Shown: positions 35,206-42,968 of the stretch, piece after piece
How positions within the stretch are numbered: position 1 is the stretch's first letter
Layout of the letters: each line of letters begins with the position of its first letter
Origin: Promicromonospora soli
Lineage (GTDB): Bacteria > Actinomycetota > Actinomycetes > Actinomycetales > Cellulomonadaceae
Direction of reading: 5' to 3'
DNA: 64,000 bases
Assembly: GCF_014653785.1 (NCBI RefSeq)
Contig: NZ_BNAS01000004.1
Coordinates: 76,118 to 140,117 of the forward strand
Program-made: the position numbers and the translations under genes
The notes under the pieces: generated by a model
What the model was told of the DNA's origin: nothing
Seen by the model: only the letters and a program-made list of their open reading frames with translations
The model's database searches: none

Positions 35206-35609
35206 CGGATCTCCTCGACTACGTTGGCCGCTTCGGCCCGTTCAGTGGATTCGGCGGGATTGGCGAGCGACTCGGAGGGTTTGACGGCGGGGGTGCCGTG
35301 CCCGGTCTCGACGAGGATGACGCCAGCGATCACCAGCGCGATCCCGATGCCGATGGTGAGGGTGAACGGCTCGCCGAAGACGACGGAGGCAATGACCGCG
35401 GTCAGGGCCACGCCCGCGGCGGCCCAGATTCCGTAGACGACGCCGATCGGGGCGCCGAGCCGGAGCAGGAGCGACAGGGCCACGAACGCACCGGCGTACC
35501 CGATGACCGTCAGGGCCGACCACCACGGGTTCTCGATCGCGGCGCGCAGAGCGAGCGTCGCGGTGACCTCCAGCACGATCGCACCGGCGAGGATGAGCCA
35601 CTTCGTCAT
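35202..35609 (-). CDS. SMR-family multidrug efflux protein, subunit 1, with C-terminal tail
   Basis: Four transmembrane helices carry the membrane Glu in AIVLEVTATLALRAA and the signature PIGVVYGIWAAAGVALTA. At 135 residues it is about 27 longer than its partner because of an acidic hydrophilic tail after helix 4 (starting TPAVKPSESLANPAES). Unequal partners are common in heterodimeric SMR pairs. Its ATG overlaps the stop of the TetR gene (35606-35609), and its stop overlaps the start of the second SMR gene. Confidence 0.93.
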   Translation of the reverse strand: MTKWLILAGAIVLEVTATLALRAAIENPWWSALTVIGYAGAFVALSLLLRLGAPIGVVYGIWAAAGVALTAVIASVVFGEPFTLTIGIGIALVIAGVILVETGHGTPAVKPSESLANPAESTERAEAANVVEEIR

Positions 35610-36142
35610 GCGGCCGCCTCTTCGATCAGGCCGGCCAGGCGGCCCAGCACTGCCTGACGCTGCGCCGGCGTGACGGTCAGGATGCCGGTCGACTCCGCGA
35701 TCCACAGGCCGTTCGCGGCCAGCCATGCCAGCAGCAGCGGTGCGGTGTCGGCGTCCGCGCCGAAGCCGAACCAGGTGCGCAGGTAGTCCAGCCACGGGGC
35801 AGATAGCTGGGGCCGCCGGACCGCCTCGGCGAAGACCACGAACTCACCCTGAGTCACCCCGCCCTCCCCGGCGAACGCCACGAAGGCCTGCACCCGCTGG
35901 GCCAGGGTCGACTCCTCCAGCGGGACACCGAGGGCGTCACCCAGCTCGGTCTGCCAGCGGGCGATGACGTGCTCGATGACGCCGATCATCAGCGCGTCCT
36001 TCGAGGGGAAGTGGTACATCAGTCCGGCCTTGGTCAGGCCGGCTTCCCGGGCGACGGACTCGTAGGTGATGTCGGCGCCGCCCACGGTGTCGACCACGCG
36101 CATGGCCGCGTCCAGGATCTGAGTGCGGGAACTTGATCTCAT
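35606..36142 (-). CDS. TetR-family regulator of the SMR pair
   Basis: This 178-residue protein has an N-terminal helix-turn-helix (ITYESVAREAGLTKAGLMYH, then FPSKDALM) and a ligand-binding helical domain with a Trp-rich core (WLDYLRTWFGFG). It is the first gene of a three-gene overlapping operon with the two SMR exporters. It is therefore most likely a self-repressing sensor of the exported compound. A 10-base palindrome lies 15-24 bases before its start. Confidence 0.93.
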   Translation of the reverse strand: MRSSSRTQILDAAMRVVDTVGGADITYESVAREAGLTKAGLMYHFPSKDALMIGVIEHVIARWQTELGDALGVPLEESTLAQRVQAFVAFAGEGGVTQGEFVVFAEAVRRPQLSAPWLDYLRTWFGFGADADTAPLLLAWLAANGLWIAESTGILTVTPAQRQAVLGRLAGLIEEAAA

Positions 36143-36151
36143 GATCCAATC

Positions 36152-36171
36152 TATACCGTACGTACGTTAAA
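36152..36171. promoter_or_regulatory. Probable TetR operator
   Basis: CGTACGTACG (36157-36166) is a perfect palindrome flanked by AT-rich TATAC and TTAAA, in the short gap between the TetR-SMR operon and the upstream membrane gene. Position and symmetry fit a TetR binding site over the promoter. Binding itself is inference. Confidence 0.6.
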
Positions 36172-36185
36172 GTTTGCAAGGAGGC

Positions 36186-37406
36186 CTACGCGCCGACCTC
36201 GACATCATTGGATGACTCGGACTGCGCCGCCGGCCGAGCGTGGTCACGCAGCGCCAGGTAGACCGCGCGCACCGCGAGCAGCCGTTCGACCTCGTCGAGG
36301 ATCGGGGCGAAGAACTGCCGGCGGTGGTCGGTGTCGCTCATCGAGGTGACCGCGAAGTACATGCTGCCGAAGCCGGCGAAGAGCGTGGCGTTGCCAAGGA
36401 GCGCTACAGGCATGCCCGGTACGGCGGCCAGGTAGGCGGGCTCGGAGCCGATCCATTGTTCGGCCGTCTCGGGCGTGACCACGAGCGTGCCCAGGATGAT
36501 GAAGAACGTGAACAGCCCTGCGCCGACCACCGTCGCCTGCACGAGCTGCCGGGTGGCGAGGATCAGCAACAGATTCCGGTTCTGACGCCCGTCCAGCGGC
36601 ACCGCGCGCAGCGGGCCGTCGGGCGCCACGTCGTCGATCGGCACCCTGGCCAGAGGTGTGCCCACGCACGCCTCTGCCAGCCGTGGCGGACGGAGATCTT
36701 GCTCCACCCGGCCGATCTCGTCGCGCAGCCGCGTGGCCGTGGCGAACATCGTGACCGCGGCGAACAGCCCGACGACCAGCGCGAGCCGCCACCAGCTGAG
36801 CCGGTTCATCGCCTGCCACAGCTCGCCGGTGAAGAACAGGAAGAGCGTGACGAACAGGAGCGCGGGCAGCGCCCGGCCCAGCAGGCGCACGCTGTTGCGC
36901 AGGTCGTAGACCGTGTGCCGGATCGCCTGGCCCAGCAGAGCGCCGAGACCATACGTCGTCGCCAGCTGGGTAGCGGCGAAGGCACCGGCGAAGAAGATGA
37001 CGAAACCCAAGAATCCCACCACGCGGCCTCCGGGCGGCGTGACCGCCCCGTCGACGGCAAGCTGCAGCAGCGGCACGGCGACCGGCATCGCAGAATAGGC
37101 GGCGACCACGGCGACGCCGGTCGCTTGCGAGAAACGCGGCATCCGCCGAACGACCGCGGCGATCGCGGCCCGCACGGCGAGCGTCACGACGATCACCACG
37201 CCGAGCAGGACCCAGCGTCCCGAACCCGCTGACTTCAGGGGTACGAGCCAGGCGAGGCTGGCCACGGTCACGAACGCCAGCGAGGGCAGCATCCGAGGTA
37301 GAACATGCGTGACGAAGCCGTACCCGTTGATCATCGAGGGTGCACCTCGGCGGACGAACCAGCGTTCTGTCAGGCGTATCACGCCAGGCGATGCGGTGAG
37401 CGGCAC
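36186..37406 (-). CDS. Integral membrane protein of unknown function, 406 aa
   Basis: The product has about eight hydrophobic segments. A first group lies at residues 40-130, a pair at 125-200 and one at about 220. After a hydrophilic loop of about 60 residues (LRDEIGRVEQDLRPPRLAEA) come two more, including LFTFFIILGTLVVTPE and VALLGNATLFAGFGSMYFAV. A short charged C-terminal tail follows. I do not recognise the family. It is 43 bases upstream of the TetR gene in the same direction. The GTG start has no clear ribosome binding site, and a later ATG (MINGYGFVTHVL) is possible. Confidence 0.75.
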   Translation of the reverse strand: MPLTASPGVIRLTERWFVRRGAPSMINGYGFVTHVLPRMLPSLAFVTVASLAWLVPLKSAGSGRWVLLGVVIVVTLAVRAAIAAVVRRMPRFSQATGVAVVAAYSAMPVAVPLLQLAVDGAVTPPGGRVVGFLGFVIFFAGAFAATQLATTYGLGALLGQAIRHTVYDLRNSVRLLGRALPALLFVTLFLFFTGELWQAMNRLSWWRLALVVGLFAAVTMFATATRLRDEIGRVEQDLRPPRLAEACVGTPLARVPIDDVAPDGPLRAVPLDGRQNRNLLLILATRQLVQATVVGAGLFTFFIILGTLVVTPETAEQWIGSEPAYLAAVPGMPVALLGNATLFAGFGSMYFAVTSMSDTDHRRQFFAPILDEVERLLAVRAVYLALRDHARPAAQSESSNDVEVGA

Positions 37407-37507
37407 GGCTCAGTGTCCCCCACCTGGCGCTCCTGCTGCGCAGGCATCGCCCTGCGCATGGTTCGACGCGGGAAGGAGGGCCGCGATCAGTTTCCCCGAT
37501 GAACTCC

Positions 37508-37948
37508 TCAGGGCGGCGGGTCGGGCAGGAACGGCGGACGTCCGCGGCGCCCGCGCAACACCTCTTGGAGCCGGCCGAGCCGGATCCCCGCGACGCCCTG
37601 ATAGGCCTGGCGCAGCATGGCGGCGAGCGGACCGGAGTGCGTGAAGTCGTGCCGCACGAGCGTGCGTTCGCCCTCCGCGCTGAGCTGCCAGTCGCCGGTC
37701 TCGGCGAAGCCGGGCACCTGCCAGACCATCCGGACCAAGCCGGGGTCCATGGCCTCGTAGGCGAACGTGCCCTTCAGGCCCGGCCGGACGGTGACCCGAT
37801 ATTCCGCTGCGAGGGTCGCCGCGGCCGGTCCGGTCAGGCTGAGGAAGGCCGAGTTCCACACGGGCAGGGACAACGGGTCGAGCAGGACCTCGCGCACCCT
37901 CTCCCGCGGAGCATCGATCAGAAGCGTGGCGGTGCCGGTCGGGGTCAT
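37508..37948 (-). CDS. SRPBCC-family protein
   Basis: This 146-residue protein has the START/Bet v1-like fold pattern: TATLLIDAPRERVREVLLDP at the start, a PVWNSAFLSLTG loop, alternating strands (VTVRPGLKGTFAYEAMDPG) and a long C-terminal helix. Members bind hydrophobic ligands or act as polyketide cyclases. No catalytic residue can be assigned. Its ATG overlaps the MarR stop, so it is the third gene of the hydrolase-MarR-SRPBCC operon. Confidence 0.85.
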   Translation of the reverse strand: MTPTGTATLLIDAPRERVREVLLDPLSLPVWNSAFLSLTGPAAATLAAEYRVTVRPGLKGTFAYEAMDPGLVRMVWQVPGFAETGDWQLSAEGERTLVRHDFTHSGPLAAMLRQAYQGVAGIRLGRLQEVLRGRRGRPPFLPDPPP

Positions 37949-38418
37949 GCTGTGACCTCCGCCTGTGCGCCGCCCCTGCGGACGACGGCCTGTCCTGCCG
38001 GAAAGGCGCCGGCGAATGCCCGCAGGAGCGTCAGGGCCTCCGCCACCGGCGTACCGGTCGTGAGGTCGTCGATCGTCGTGTACAGCCGCTCCTCGGCCTC
38101 CCCGATCCTGGTCGCCAGCCGCTCGCCCTCGTCGGTCAGAGCCAGGGTGACGCGCCGGCGATCCTGCGCGCCCTCACCGCGGTCGACCAGCCCCATGGTG
38201 ACGAGCCGGTCGACGAGCCGGCTCGGGCTGCCGCCCGTCTCGCAGACCAGCAGCTCGCCCAGCCCGGCCAGAGTCAGAGGCTGATGGTCGGCCAGGACGC
38301 GCACCACCTCGGCCTGCGACGGCGTCACGCCCAGCGGGCGCAGCTCCGCGGCGAGCAGCCGGTTGCCCTCTCGCTGGATGGCCAGGATCAGGTACCGGAG
38401 CTCCTCGGCGGGCCTCAT
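37945..38418 (-). CDS. MarR-family regulator
   Basis: The 157-residue product has the winged helix of MarR proteins: GVTPSQAEVVRVLADHQPLT, the recognition region LLVCETGGSPSRLVDRLVTM and a wing GAQDRRRVTLALTDEGERL. Dimerisation helices lie at both ends. It is encoded between a lactonase-like hydrolase and an SRPBCC protein with four-base overlaps on both sides, so it probably controls this operon. The inverted repeat at 39308-39348 ahead of the first gene is the likely operator. Confidence 0.93.
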   Translation of the reverse strand: MRPAEELRYLILAIQREGNRLLAAELRPLGVTPSQAEVVRVLADHQPLTLAGLGELLVCETGGSPSRLVDRLVTMGLVDRGEGAQDRRRVTLALTDEGERLATRIGEAEERLYTTIDDLTTGTPVAEALTLLRAFAGAFPAGQAVVRRGGAQAEVTA

Positions 38419-39290
38419 CGCAGCTCCGTCGTCTCCGCCAGCGCCTCCGCGAGGAGACCGGCCGCCCTGGGATCGTGCGCAGCCAGCACCACCAGACCGG
38501 GCAGAGCTTCGCGCAGCGCGTTGACCTCGCTCACCGTGGCGCGCATCTGACGCTTGTCGCCGGCGCCAGGCAGCTTCCCCTCGGCCAGCAATCGAGCGTC
38601 GTAGGTCAGGTCGCCTACGAGCAGGAGCGGCGCCTTGCCCGGCCGCCGGATCAGCATGGACAGCGACCCGGGCGTGTGCCCCGGCGTGGGCAGCAGCACC
38701 AGGCTGCCGTCCCCGAACAGGTCGTGCCCGTGGGTGAACGGTGCCAGTCCCGGGTCTCCCAGCGGCTCCGGAGTGACGCGGTTCCAGCGCAGTCCGTGCA
38801 GGTCGATGTGGGAGCGCAGCAGCCCCCGAGCCTCGGGCAGCGGTCCGCCCAGGCTGTCCCACTCCTGGTCGCTGATGAGAATCTCGGCATCGCCCAGCAC
38901 CGGAAGCCCACCGATGTGGTCCTGGTGCAGGTGCGAGATCACGGCCATGTCGACGTCGTCGACGTCGTAGCCCAAGCCGGACAGCCCTGCCTCAAGTGTC
39001 TCGGTGGGGCCGATCTCGAACTTTGCCAAGCGGGAGTAGATCAGTCCGTTGAGACCGCCGGGAAAGTAGCCGGGGTCGGTCACCGATGCGCGGTCCTGAC
39101 CGGTGTCGAACAGCACCAAGCCGTCGCGGTGCTCGATCACGTAGACGTTGATCGGCCGCGGCGCGGTCCATCGTGTCGAGGTGAACAGCCACACGTAGGT
39201 GTTCTTCCGGGTCGGGCCGACGTGCTCCGGCCGGATGACCACCGAACCGGTACTGATCACCGCGACACGCGCGATCGGGTCTGTCGTCAT
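38415..39290 (-). CDS. Metallo-beta-lactamase-fold hydrolase, N-acyl homoserine lactonase-like
   Basis: The metal site motif HLHQDHIGG (HxHxDH) is clear, followed by a later His in LLPTPGHTPGSLSM, an Asp in LLVGDLTYDA and a final His in VLAAHDPRA. The order and the NVYVIEHRDGLVLFDTG opening resemble AiiA-type quorum-quenching lactonases, but other lactones are equally possible. The start is ATG at 39290 (291 residues); the open frame has a TTG two codons earlier. It is the first gene of a three-gene operon with MarR and SRPBCC genes. Confidence 0.85.
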   Translation of the reverse strand: MTTDPIARVAVISTGSVVIRPEHVGPTRKNTYVWLFTSTRWTAPRPINVYVIEHRDGLVLFDTGQDRASVTDPGYFPGGLNGLIYSRLAKFEIGPTETLEAGLSGLGYDVDDVDMAVISHLHQDHIGGLPVLGDAEILISDQEWDSLGGPLPEARGLLRSHIDLHGLRWNRVTPEPLGDPGLAPFTHGHDLFGDGSLVLLPTPGHTPGSLSMLIRRPGKAPLLLVGDLTYDARLLAEGKLPGAGDKRQMRATVSEVNALREALPGLVVLAAHDPRAAGLLAEALAETTELR

Positions 39291-39307
39291 GGACAAGGCC
39301 AGCTACT

Positions 39308-39348
39308 CAATTAGATGATGTGTAATCACATTAGACGGCATCTAATTG
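39308..39348. promoter_or_regulatory. Inverted-repeat operator, probably for the MarR regulator
   Basis: CAATTAGATG (39308-39317) and CATCTAATTG (39339-39348) are perfect inverted arms 21 bases apart, with an internal extra ATTAGA at 39330. The block is strongly AT-rich against the genome and lies 18-58 bases before the hydrolase start. It fits one wide or two overlapping MarR dimer sites over the promoter. Confidence 0.7.
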
Positions 39349-39443
39349 GGGAGGCCAGCCCCGGGTGCAGCCACACTCTCGGGCCCGACCGGCTTCTCTC
39401 GGGTCCGACCTGCTTCTCTCGGTGCCGCATGAGGCACGACAAA

Positions 39444-39478
39444 GGCCGCCGACCTGGTCTTTAACCAGGTCGACGGCC
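39444..39478 (-). terminator. Hairpin terminator of the DUF5302 gene
   Basis: A 15-base stem, with one mismatch, pairs 39444-39458 with 39464-39478 around a five-base loop (CTTTA). It lies 15 bases downstream of the minus-strand DUF5302 stop and is followed by TTTG on that strand. Confidence 0.8.
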
Positions 39479-39492
39479 TCAATTACCGAGGA

Positions 39493-39720
39493 TCAGCCGG
39501 ACTTGCGGCGGAACATCTTCTGCACGGGGCCGGTCGTCTCCGAACCATGCACCGCGCCCGTGTTCACATCGCCCGCGGCGGTCCGGCTCCGAGCCGCATT
39601 CTTGCGGTCCAGCGCTTCCTTGAAGCGCGCCTTCGCGTCCTTGGTCGGCGCGGTCGGGGCCTTGGGCTCCTCCGCGCTCTGAGCCTGCGACTCCTCGGCA
39701 TTGGGCTTCTTGTCCGTCAC
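39493..39720 (-). CDS. DUF5302 family small protein
   Basis: This 75-residue hydrophilic protein has an acidic/Pro/Ala-rich first half, a helix DAKARFKEALDRKNAARSR and the conserved ending PVQKMFRRKSG that marks DUF5302. The GTG at 39720 (VTDKKPNAEE) is chosen because AGGAGG lies eight bases upstream; the open frame extends three codons more. It is probably disordered. The function is unknown. Confidence 0.85.
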   Translation of the reverse strand: MTDKKPNAEESQAQSAEEPKAPTAPTKDAKARFKEALDRKNAARSRTAAGDVNTGAVHGSETTGPVQKMFRRKSG

Positions 39721-39832
39721 ACCGATCACCTCCTCCTGTTTCGGGGGTCCCTCGATCGGGTCCGTCGTCCGCCCCAGCCTGCACCACGGCGCGCTGGGGT
39801 GCCAACGCTTTTGGACTCCTCCGGCGCCGAGT

Positions 39833-40315
39833 CTATGCCTGTGCGGCGGCTCGCTCCGCCGCTCGCTCGGCGCGCTCGGCGCGCAGCGAGGTGATGGCGC
39901 TCTCGAAGTCCTCGAGGGAGTCGAAAGACTGGTAGACGCTCGCGAACCGGAGGTAGGCCACCTCGTCCAGCTCGCGCAGCGGGCCGAGGATCGCGAGGCC
40001 CACCTCGTAGGCGTCGATCTCCGCGCTGCCGTTGCTCCGCAGGGTCTCCTCGACGCGCTGGGCCAGGATCGCGAGGTCGTCCTCGCTCACGGGCCGGCCC
40101 TGGCAGGCCTTGCGTACGCCCGCCGCGACCTTGTCGCGGCTGAAGGGTTCGGTGGCGCCCGACCGCTTGACCACGGAGAGGCTCGCCGTCTCGACGGTCG
40201 TGAACCGCCGGTTGCAGTTCGGGCACTGCCGTCGGCGCCGGATCGACAGGCCGTCGTCGGCAGTCCGCGAGTCCACCACGCGCGAGTCGGCGTGGCGACA
40301 GAACGGGCAGTGCAT
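39833..40315 (-). CDS. nrdR: Ribonucleotide reductase repressor NrdR
   Basis: NrdR represses ribonucleotide reductase genes in response to ATP/dATP. The 160-residue product has the zinc ribbon cysteines C3, C6, C31 and C34 in [12 protein letters not shown] and [12 protein letters not shown]. An ATP-cone domain follows, with [20 protein letters not shown] and [20 protein letters not shown]. The C-terminal tail is Ala/Arg/Glu-rich. The start at 40315 is fixed by the zinc ribbon; the open frame runs 41 codons further as noncoding. No nrd gene is in the window. It is adjacent to the lexA locus, as in mycobacteria. Confidence 0.95.
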   Translation of the reverse strand: MHCPFCRHADSRVVDSRTADDGLSIRRRRQCPNCNRRFTTVETASLSVVKRSGATEPFSRDKVAAGVRKACQGRPVSEDDLAILAQRVEETLRSNGSAEIDAYEVGLAILGPLRELDEVAYLRFASVYQSFDSLEDFESAITSLRAERAERAAERAAAQA

Positions 40316-40434
40316 GCTTACTCCTGCGTGGTCGACCACCGACCGGAGGCCTCCGGTCGCGTCCCGACCGTAAGCGGGCAAACCACCCCCATGCAACATC
40401 GCCGCAACATTCGACGGCGAATTGTGGCCTCTTA

Positions 40435-40857
40435 TCACTCCTTGGGGAGCAGAAGCAGCTCACCGACACGCAGAGTGCCCGACGACATCTCGTTCAGCTC
40501 CTGCAGCCGCCCGACGGCGTCCCGCACGTCCTCGCCCGGCCCTGCCACCTGCTGGGCGAAGCCCCAGAGCGTCTCCCCCGGCTGCACCGCGTGCACCCGC
40601 ACCTCGGTCGGCTCGCCCGGCGAGCTGGCGACGGCCGTCGCTCCCCATGTCACCATCGGCGCGATGAAGAGCATCGCCAGCAGCACCAGCACGACACGGC
40701 CGCGGCGCGTGAGCCGCAGGCCGGCCAGACCGAGCCGGTCGGCGAACGTGCGCGCCTCCGGCGGTACGTACGCCCGGACGGCGACCGGTCCGGACGCCGG
40801 CGCGTGGATCCGCCCGTACGTCGGGGTGTACTGCCGCAGCGGGATCACGTCCCCCAT
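40435..40857 (-). CDS. LysM-domain membrane protein divergent to lexA (possible SOS cell division inhibitor or wall hydrolase)
   Basis: The 140-residue product has a cytoplasmic lead of about 55 residues, one transmembrane helix ([19 protein letters not shown]) and an extracytoplasmic LysM domain ([20 protein letters not shown] and [12 protein letters not shown]). This is the architecture and position of Rv2719c/ChiZ of M. tuberculosis and YneA-like SOS division inhibitors. The ATG at 40857 is preceded by GAGGAGGGG. The gene shares the lexA intergenic region and its SOS box. Damage-induced division control is inferred from these parallels. Confidence 0.85.
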   Translation of the reverse strand: MGDVIPLRQYTPTYGRIHAPASGPVAVRAYVPPEARTFADRLGLAGLRLTRRGRVVLVLLAMLFIAPMVTWGATAVASSPGEPTEVRVHAVQPGETLWGFAQQVAGPGEDVRDAVGRLQELNEMSSGTLRVGELLLLPKE

Positions 40858-40899
40858 GGCCCCTCCTCGGAGAGTCTCGAACGGTTGTCCGTCATACAT

Positions 40900-40914
40900 G
40901 CGTTCGTCGAACGC
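40900..40914. repeat. Perfect palindrome GCGTTCG-T-CGAACGC in the LysM/lexA intergenic region
   Basis: It consists of seven-base perfect arms around a single T, containing GTTCG and CGAAC elements in the reverse order to a LexA box. It lies 43 bases before the LysM gene, between it and the real SOS box. It could be a second binding site or only a hairpin. Confidence 0.5.
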
Positions 40915-40960
40915 CCGTACCATTGTGTAGCACGGGACACTCGCCCATGTCGAGACACGC

Positions 40961-41001
40961 TCGAACATTCGTTTGAGCCGCGCGCGTTTGTGATCTAGAG
41001 T
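40961..41001 (+). promoter_or_regulatory. lexA promoter with SOS box
   Basis: The SOS box TCGAACATTCGTTTGA (40961-40976) differs from the actinobacterial TCGAAC-N4-GTTCGA at one base. It overlaps the -35 TTGAGC (40973-40978), which is followed after 17 bases by the -10 TAGAGT (40996-41001). LexA binding here would repress lexA itself and probably the divergent LysM gene. Confidence 0.8.
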
Positions 41002-41047
41002 GGGTATCGCAGAGGAGAACATTTGTCGGAACGGGAGGGGCACGGGC

Positions 41048-41863
41048 ATGACGGGACGGGACGGGACCAGCGAAACGAGAGCCGTCGACGCGGCACTCTC
41101 GGGCGTCGCCACGCTGGACGCGCCGGGCGACGGGGCGGTCGCCGACGTGCACGCGATCTCGCCGGCAGACCGCCTCACCGAGCGGCAGCGCCTCGTGCTG
41201 GACACGATCCGGCAGTCGTTCGAGACGCGGGGCTACCCGCCGTCGATGCGTGAGATCGGCGAGGCCGTCGGGCTGGCCAGCCCGTCGAGCGTCAAGCACC
41301 AGCTCCAGATGCTCGAGAAGAAGGGCTTCCTGCGCCGCGACCCGAACCGGCCGCGCGCGATGGAGCTCGTGGAGCCCATGGCCGACCAGGTCGACAAGCC
41401 GACGCGCGGCGAGATCCACTGGCCGGAGCCGCGGCGCAGCGGCCAGGTCCACTGGGGTGGCTCGGTGCCCGACGACGCCGGCACCCCGGCGCCGTCGTAC
41501 GTGCCGCTCGTCGGCCGGATCGCGGCCGGCGGCCCGATCCTGGCCGAGCAGGTCATCGAGGACGTCTTCCCGCTCCCACGCCAGCTCGTCGGCGACGGCG
41601 AGCTGTTCCTCCTCAGGGTCGCCGGTGACTCGATGGTCGACGCAGCGATCTGCGACGGCGACTGGGTGGTGGTGCGGCGCCAGAACGTGGCCGAGCAGGG
41701 CGAGATCGTCGCCGCCATGATCGACGGCGAGGCCACCGTCAAGACGTTCAAGCAGGCCGACGGGCACGTGCTGCTGCTGCCGCAGAACCCGGCCTACGAG
41801 CCGATCCCGGGCGACCAGGCGCAGATCCTGGGCCGCGTGGTCGCAGTGCTGCGCAGCCTCTGA
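41048..41863 (+). CDS. lexA: SOS repressor LexA
   Basis: LexA binds SOS boxes and cleaves itself when RecA filaments form. The 271-residue product has a winged helix ([20 protein letters not shown]) and a linker. The cleavage bond is Ala160-Gly161 in RIAAGGP, the catalytic Ser195 is in AGDSMVDA and Lys232 is in EATVKTF. The start at 41048 (MTGRDGTSE) is chosen for the GGGAGGGG upstream; the open frame begins 16 codons earlier. The 40-residue lead before the helix-turn-helix is usual in actinobacteria. Confidence 0.97.
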   Translation: MTGRDGTSETRAVDAALSGVATLDAPGDGAVADVHAISPADRLTERQRLVLDTIRQSFETRGYPPSMREIGEAVGLASPSSVKHQLQMLEKKGFLRRDPNRPRAMELVEPMADQVDKPTRGEIHWPEPRRSGQVHWGGSVPDDAGTPAPSYVPLVGRIAAGGPILAEQVIEDVFPLPRQLVGDGELFLLRVAGDSMVDAAICDGDWVVVRRQNVAEQGEIVAAMIDGEATVKTFKQADGHVLLLPQNPAYEPIPGDQAQILGRVVAVLRSL

Positions 41864-41865
41864 CA

Positions 41866-41943
41866 GGTCTCGACAGGCTCGACCGCCGGTGCGCGTTTAG
41901 GTCTCGACGGGCTCGACCAGCGATGGTCGAGCCAGTCGAGACC
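41866..41943. repeat. REP-like repeat cluster (GGTCTCGAC-RGGCTCGACC units)
   Basis: One unit, GGTCTCGACAGGCTCGACC, lies at 41866-41884. A second at 41900-41919 is followed four bases later by its inverted copy at 41924-41943 with one mismatch in 20. The hairpin lies between convergent lexA and ldh and could terminate both. The unit resembles small dispersed repeats found in many Micrococcales genomes. Confidence 0.7.
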
Positions 41944-41955
41944 CCGGACGCTAGC

Positions 41956-42945
41956 TCAGAAGCCGAAGCGCCTCTGGACCGCCTGCACACTCGCCGCGGA
42001 GGCGCGCAGTCCGGCCAGCTCGTCGTCGGACATCGGGACGCGCACGTTGTCCGTCACACCGCGCCGGTCAACGAGAGACGGCACGGACAGGCACACGTCA
42101 CCGATGCCGTAGTAGTCGTCCAGCAGCGAGGACACTGGCATGATCCGGCGCTCGTCCTGGAGGACCGCCTCGATGATGCGGGTCGCGGCCAGACCGACGG
42201 CGTAGTTGGTGGCGCCCTTCCCCGCGATGATCCGGTAGGCGGAGTCGACCACCTCGTGGTGCACCTCCGCGCGCACCGCGGCGTCGATCGGCTTGGCGCC
42301 GCCCACCGGCTCCCAGTCGAGCAGCGGGACGCCGCCGATCGAGGCCGAGCTCCACAGCGCTATCTCGGAGTCGCCGTGCTCCCCGGCGATATACGCGTGC
42401 ACGTTCCCGACCGCCACCCCGCAGCGCTCGGCCAGCACGACGCGCAGCCTGGAGGAGTCCAGCACGGTGCCGCTGCCGAAGAGCCGCTCGCGCGGCAGGC
42501 CCGAGATCTTGAGTGCCGCGTAGGTCACCACGTCGACCGGGTTGGTCACCATCACGTAAGTCGCGTCCGGCGCTGCGTCGACCAGGCCGGGCAGGATCTT
42601 GCGCATCAGCCCGATCGTGGCCTCGGCGAGGTCGGTCCGGCTCTGGCCAGGTTTCTGCTTCGCCCCCGCGGTCACCACCACGACGTCGGCCCCCTCGCAG
42701 ACCGCTACGTCGTCCGAGCCGATCACGTGCGCCTGCGACGTGAACATCAGCCCGTGCTGCAGGTCGAGCACCTCGGCATCAACCTTTGCCCTGTTCACGT
42801 CCAGCAGGGCGATGGTGCGTGCGGAGCCACGCGTGAGCGCCGCGAACGCGAGCGTTGATCCCACAGCTCCTGCGCCCACCACGGCCAGCTTGGTGGTGCG
42901 GGAGGCGGAGGACTGCGCGGTCTGGACGTCCGAGGGGGCTGCCAT
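41956..42945 (-). CDS. ldh: L-lactate dehydrogenase
   Basis: This NAD-dependent enzyme interconverts pyruvate and L-lactate. The 329-residue product has the Rossmann motif VVGAGAVGSTLAFAAL and the Asp of NAD binding in LLDVNRAKVDAEVLDLQHG. The mobile-loop Arg is in GAKQKPGQSRTDL, the substrate Arg is in PRERLFGSGTVLDSSRLR, and the catalytic His is in YIAGEHGDSEIALWSS. Malate dehydrogenase is less likely because of the VTAGAKQKPGQ loop. It is convergent with lexA and 23 bases from the dinG stop, and its promoter would lie inside or near dinG. Confidence 0.93.
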   Translation of the reverse strand: MAAPSDVQTAQSSASRTTKLAVVGAGAVGSTLAFAALTRGSARTIALLDVNRAKVDAEVLDLQHGLMFTSQAHVIGSDDVAVCEGADVVVVTAGAKQKPGQSRTDLAEATIGLMRKILPGLVDAAPDATYVMVTNPVDVVTYAALKISGLPRERLFGSGTVLDSSRLRVVLAERCGVAVGNVHAYIAGEHGDSEIALWSSASIGGVPLLDWEPVGGAKPIDAAVRAEVHHEVVDSAYRIIAGKGATNYAVGLAATRIIEAVLQDERRIMPVSSLLDDYYGIGDVCLSVPSLVDRRGVTDNVRVPMSDDELAGLRASAASVQAVQRRFGF

Positions 42946-42968
42946 GCTCCCAGGCTATGGCGCCAGGA

